A DNA stretch of 38,278 nt from Chloroflexota bacterium (GTDB lineage Bacteria; Chloroflexota; Dehalococcoidia; FW602-bin16): the NCBI GenBank assembly GCA_004297765.1, contig SCTZ01000158.1, positions 1 to 38,278 of the forward strand, written 5' to 3'. Every line of letters begins with the position of its first letter. Within the stretch, counting starts at the first letter, position 1. Shown one piece after another: positions 36,893 through 38,278 of the stretch. The notes below the pieces were generated by a model. That model was given only the letters and a program-made list of their open reading frames with translations, ran no database searches and was not told the origin of the DNA. Both the position numbers and the translations under genes were made by a program.

Positions 36893-38278
36893 ATGAGACG
36901 GATATCGCCGAACGGATGCGACTTGGCCGAGGGCCCGAGTGCAAATGGGGTGCAGGCTAGTGGCCTTCGCTGGCCGCGCCTGGTGATCGTCTTTGGGGTT
37001 GCCGTGGTGGTGGCGGGCCTGGCCGGGTTGATGGCCTACGGACTGGTGTACGGCCAGCGGGTCATTCTTGGGGTCAAGGTGCACGACGTCGATGTTGGCG
37101 GGCTTGGCCACGAGGACGCAGTTGAATTGATCCGGTCCCACCTGGCCGAGTTCGAGCGTAGCGCGATGGCTCTGCGTCTTGGAGAACAAGAGTGGAAGCT
37201 CTCTCCAGCGCAAATGGGCGTGCGGTTCGATGCCAGGAAGACGGCCGACGACGCTCTGCAGACTGGTAAGCAGGGCAACATGCTGGAGAAGCTCGTGGTG
37301 CAGTTCGATGCGCTGGGCACGGGCGCCTACGTCGAGCCGACGTACGCGATGGATGCAGACGAGTTCGCCGCCGCCGTCAAGCGCCTCGCGGTGCGGATCG
37401 ACCAGGCCATGGTGAACGCGGCCATCAAGATCGAGGGCGGCCAGGTGCGCGTGGTGACCCCGAAGGAAGGGGTCGTGGTGGAGCAGGCCAAGCTGCGGGA
37501 AAGGCTTGAGCAGCGGGTTCAGGCGCTCTCCTCGGCCCCCATCGAGATCCCGGTCACGCGGACGGCCCCGAAGGTCACCGCGCAGGATCTGGAACCCGCT
37601 AGGGCACGCGCGCAGCAGATGATCTCGGGTCCCATCAAGGTGACGCTCGATGATCGAGTTCTCGACAAGTGGGCCGTAGGCGAGGCCAAGCTGGCCAGCA
37701 TGGTGGTCTTCGAGGAGAAGGAGAGCGGCGGCAAGCGCCAGATGATGGCGACTCTCAACAAGGCGATGCTGCGCGACCTGGCCGACAAGATCGCCGCAGA
37801 AGTGAACCAAAAGCCTCAGAACGCGCGCTTTGACTGGAACGGCGGCAAGCTCAAGCCCATCAGCGACGGGCGCGCTGGGCGGACGTTGGACGTCGACCGG
37901 TTCGTTGAGGATCTTGAGGCCGTGGCGGTCTCGTCGGGTGAGCGGAAGATGGCCCTGCCAATGAGGGTGGTGCAGCCTCTCGTCGGTCCGAACGATGGCG
38001 CTAAGCTGGGGATCAAGGAGGTGGTGGAGGAGCGGCGCACCGACTACAGCGGAGGCGCTTCCGAACGCCGCTACAACATACGCCTGGGCGCCTCGCGTGT
38101 GCACGGCGTGGTCGTGCCCCCGGGCGAGATCTTCAGCTTCAGCGATGAAGTGGGCGAGATCACGGAGGAGAACGGCTACCAGATGGGATTCGCCATCATC
38201 GGAGCGGACACGTTGCCCGATCCGGGCGGCGGGATCTGCCAGGTCTCGACGACGGTATTCCAGAGCATGTTCTGGGCC
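36893..38278 (+). CDS. VanW-family protein with peptidoglycan-binding-like domain (partial, runs off the window)
   Basis: An ATG at 36893 after GGAAAGGG opens a frame that remains open to the last base (462 codons). After a short basic N-terminus there is one TM (VIVFGVAVVVAGLAGLMAYG), then LGVKVHDVDVGGLGHEDAVE, typical of the start of the PG_binding_4 domain, which recurs to about residue 380. The VanW domain follows with SERRYNIRLGASRVHGVVVP, PPGEIFSFSDEVGEIT and GGGICQVSTTVFQS. VanW proteins are cell-envelope proteins of unclear biochemical role found next to glycopeptide-resistance or wall genes. The C-terminus is missing only because the window ends. The 123-bp gap before it holds no recognisable gene. 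Confidence 0.9.
   Translation, partial: MRRISPNGCDLAEGPSANGVQASGLRWPRLVIVFGVAVVVAGLAGLMAYGLVYGQRVILGVKVHDVDVGGLGHEDAVELIRSHLAEFERSAMALRLGEQEWKLSPAQMGVRFDARKTADDALQTGKQGNMLEKLVVQFDALGTGAYVEPTYAMDADEFAAAVKRLAVRIDQAMVNAAIKIEGGQVRVVTPKEGVVVEQAKLRERLEQRVQALSSAPIEIPVTRTAPKVTAQDLEPARARAQQMISGPIKVTLDDRVLDKWAVGEAKLASMVVFEEKESGGKRQMMATLNKAMLRDLADKIAAEVNQKPQNARFDWNGGKLKPISDGRAGRTLDVDRFVEDLEAVAVSSGERKMALPMRVVQPLVGPNDGAKLGIKEVVEERRTDYSGGASERRYNIRLGASRVHGVVVPPGEIFSFSDEVGEITEENGYQMGFAIIGADTLPDPGGGICQVSTTVFQSMFWA

Noticed and set aside
36875..38104. Long minus-strand open frame of 409 codons
   Set aside because: It is the antisense of the VanW-family gene, which has clear motifs, a TM and a start site on the plus strand.
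1..38278. CRISPR arrays, tRNA or rRNA genes
   Set aside because: No regularly spaced identical repeats of CRISPR length and no cloverleaf or rRNA-like sequence were seen. The 11-bp repeats are too short and have the geometry of operators.

Overview
The window reads as a bacterial chromosome segment, moderately GC-rich, with strong Shine-Dalgarno sites, tight ATGA/GTGA gene overlaps and several families of short palindromic repeats. The gene mix (System I cytochrome c maturation genes with zinc-ribbon and SHOCT-tailed accessory proteins, HflK/HflC-type SPFH proteins, PepSY and SHOCT membrane proteins, an ArsR-controlled mer locus) suggests a Chloroflexota-like organism. That placement is an inference; there is no rRNA or other marker gene here.

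Region 1 (1-8690, all minus strand) is one end of an integrated phage or phage-like element. A tyrosine recombinase with a near-consensus promoter sits at the chromosomal side. It is followed by a two-gene replication module (zinc-finger/Toprim-like primase and D5/P4-type SF3 primase-helicase), an excisionase-like HTH protein and many small CxxC proteins, one of them only 57 codons long. The far end lies outside the window. Immediately beyond the recombinase is a response regulator (8867-9223) that keeps a complete receiver domain but has no DNA-binding domain.

Region 2 (9400-21543, plus strand) is cytochrome c biogenesis: resB, an HMA-domain membrane protein, then a long run with two accessory membrane proteins, ccmE (CxxxY type), ccmF, ccmH, a CcmI-like zinc-ribbon protein, another accessory protein, ccmA, ccmB, ccmC and a CcmD-like protein. 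Region 3 (21527-24173, minus strand) holds a FixH/YtkA-PepSY fusion, a Met-rich PepSY protein and a SHOCT membrane protein. Region 4 (24271-31786, plus strand) is envelope proteostasis: a bacterial C2H2 zinc-finger protein, a double-parvulin SurA/PpiC-like foldase, a cation-diffusion-facilitator domain fused to HflK, HflC, a second HflK, and Lgt. Three promoters (about 9.4, 11.4 and 24.3 kb) carry the same four-fold 11-bp direct repeat at an identical distance from the -10 box, so regions 2 and 4 probably share one OmpR/PhoB-type activator.

Region 5 (31825-36769, plus strand) is the most striking: a mercury-resistance locus with a CmtR-like ArsR repressor, merB, merA, a MerT-like protein, a second Lgt, a MerP-like lipoprotein and a second MerT. 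In merB, the merP-like gene and the second merT the reading frame is crossed by one in-frame TGA. Each TGA stands exactly at a mercury-binding or catalytic cysteine: Cys159 of MerB, the first Cys of the HMA CxxC motif, and the second Cys of the MerT TM1 Cys-Cys pair. Homology resumes in the same frame after each TGA, and merB then ends in an ATGA overlap with merA. Hairpins resembling bacterial SECIS elements follow the TGAs; merB and merT share the same core, GCTC-GGTC(T)-GAGC. I read these three genes as selenoproteins, making this a selenocysteine-based organomercury/mercury uptake and detoxification system. The window ends inside a VanW-family gene.
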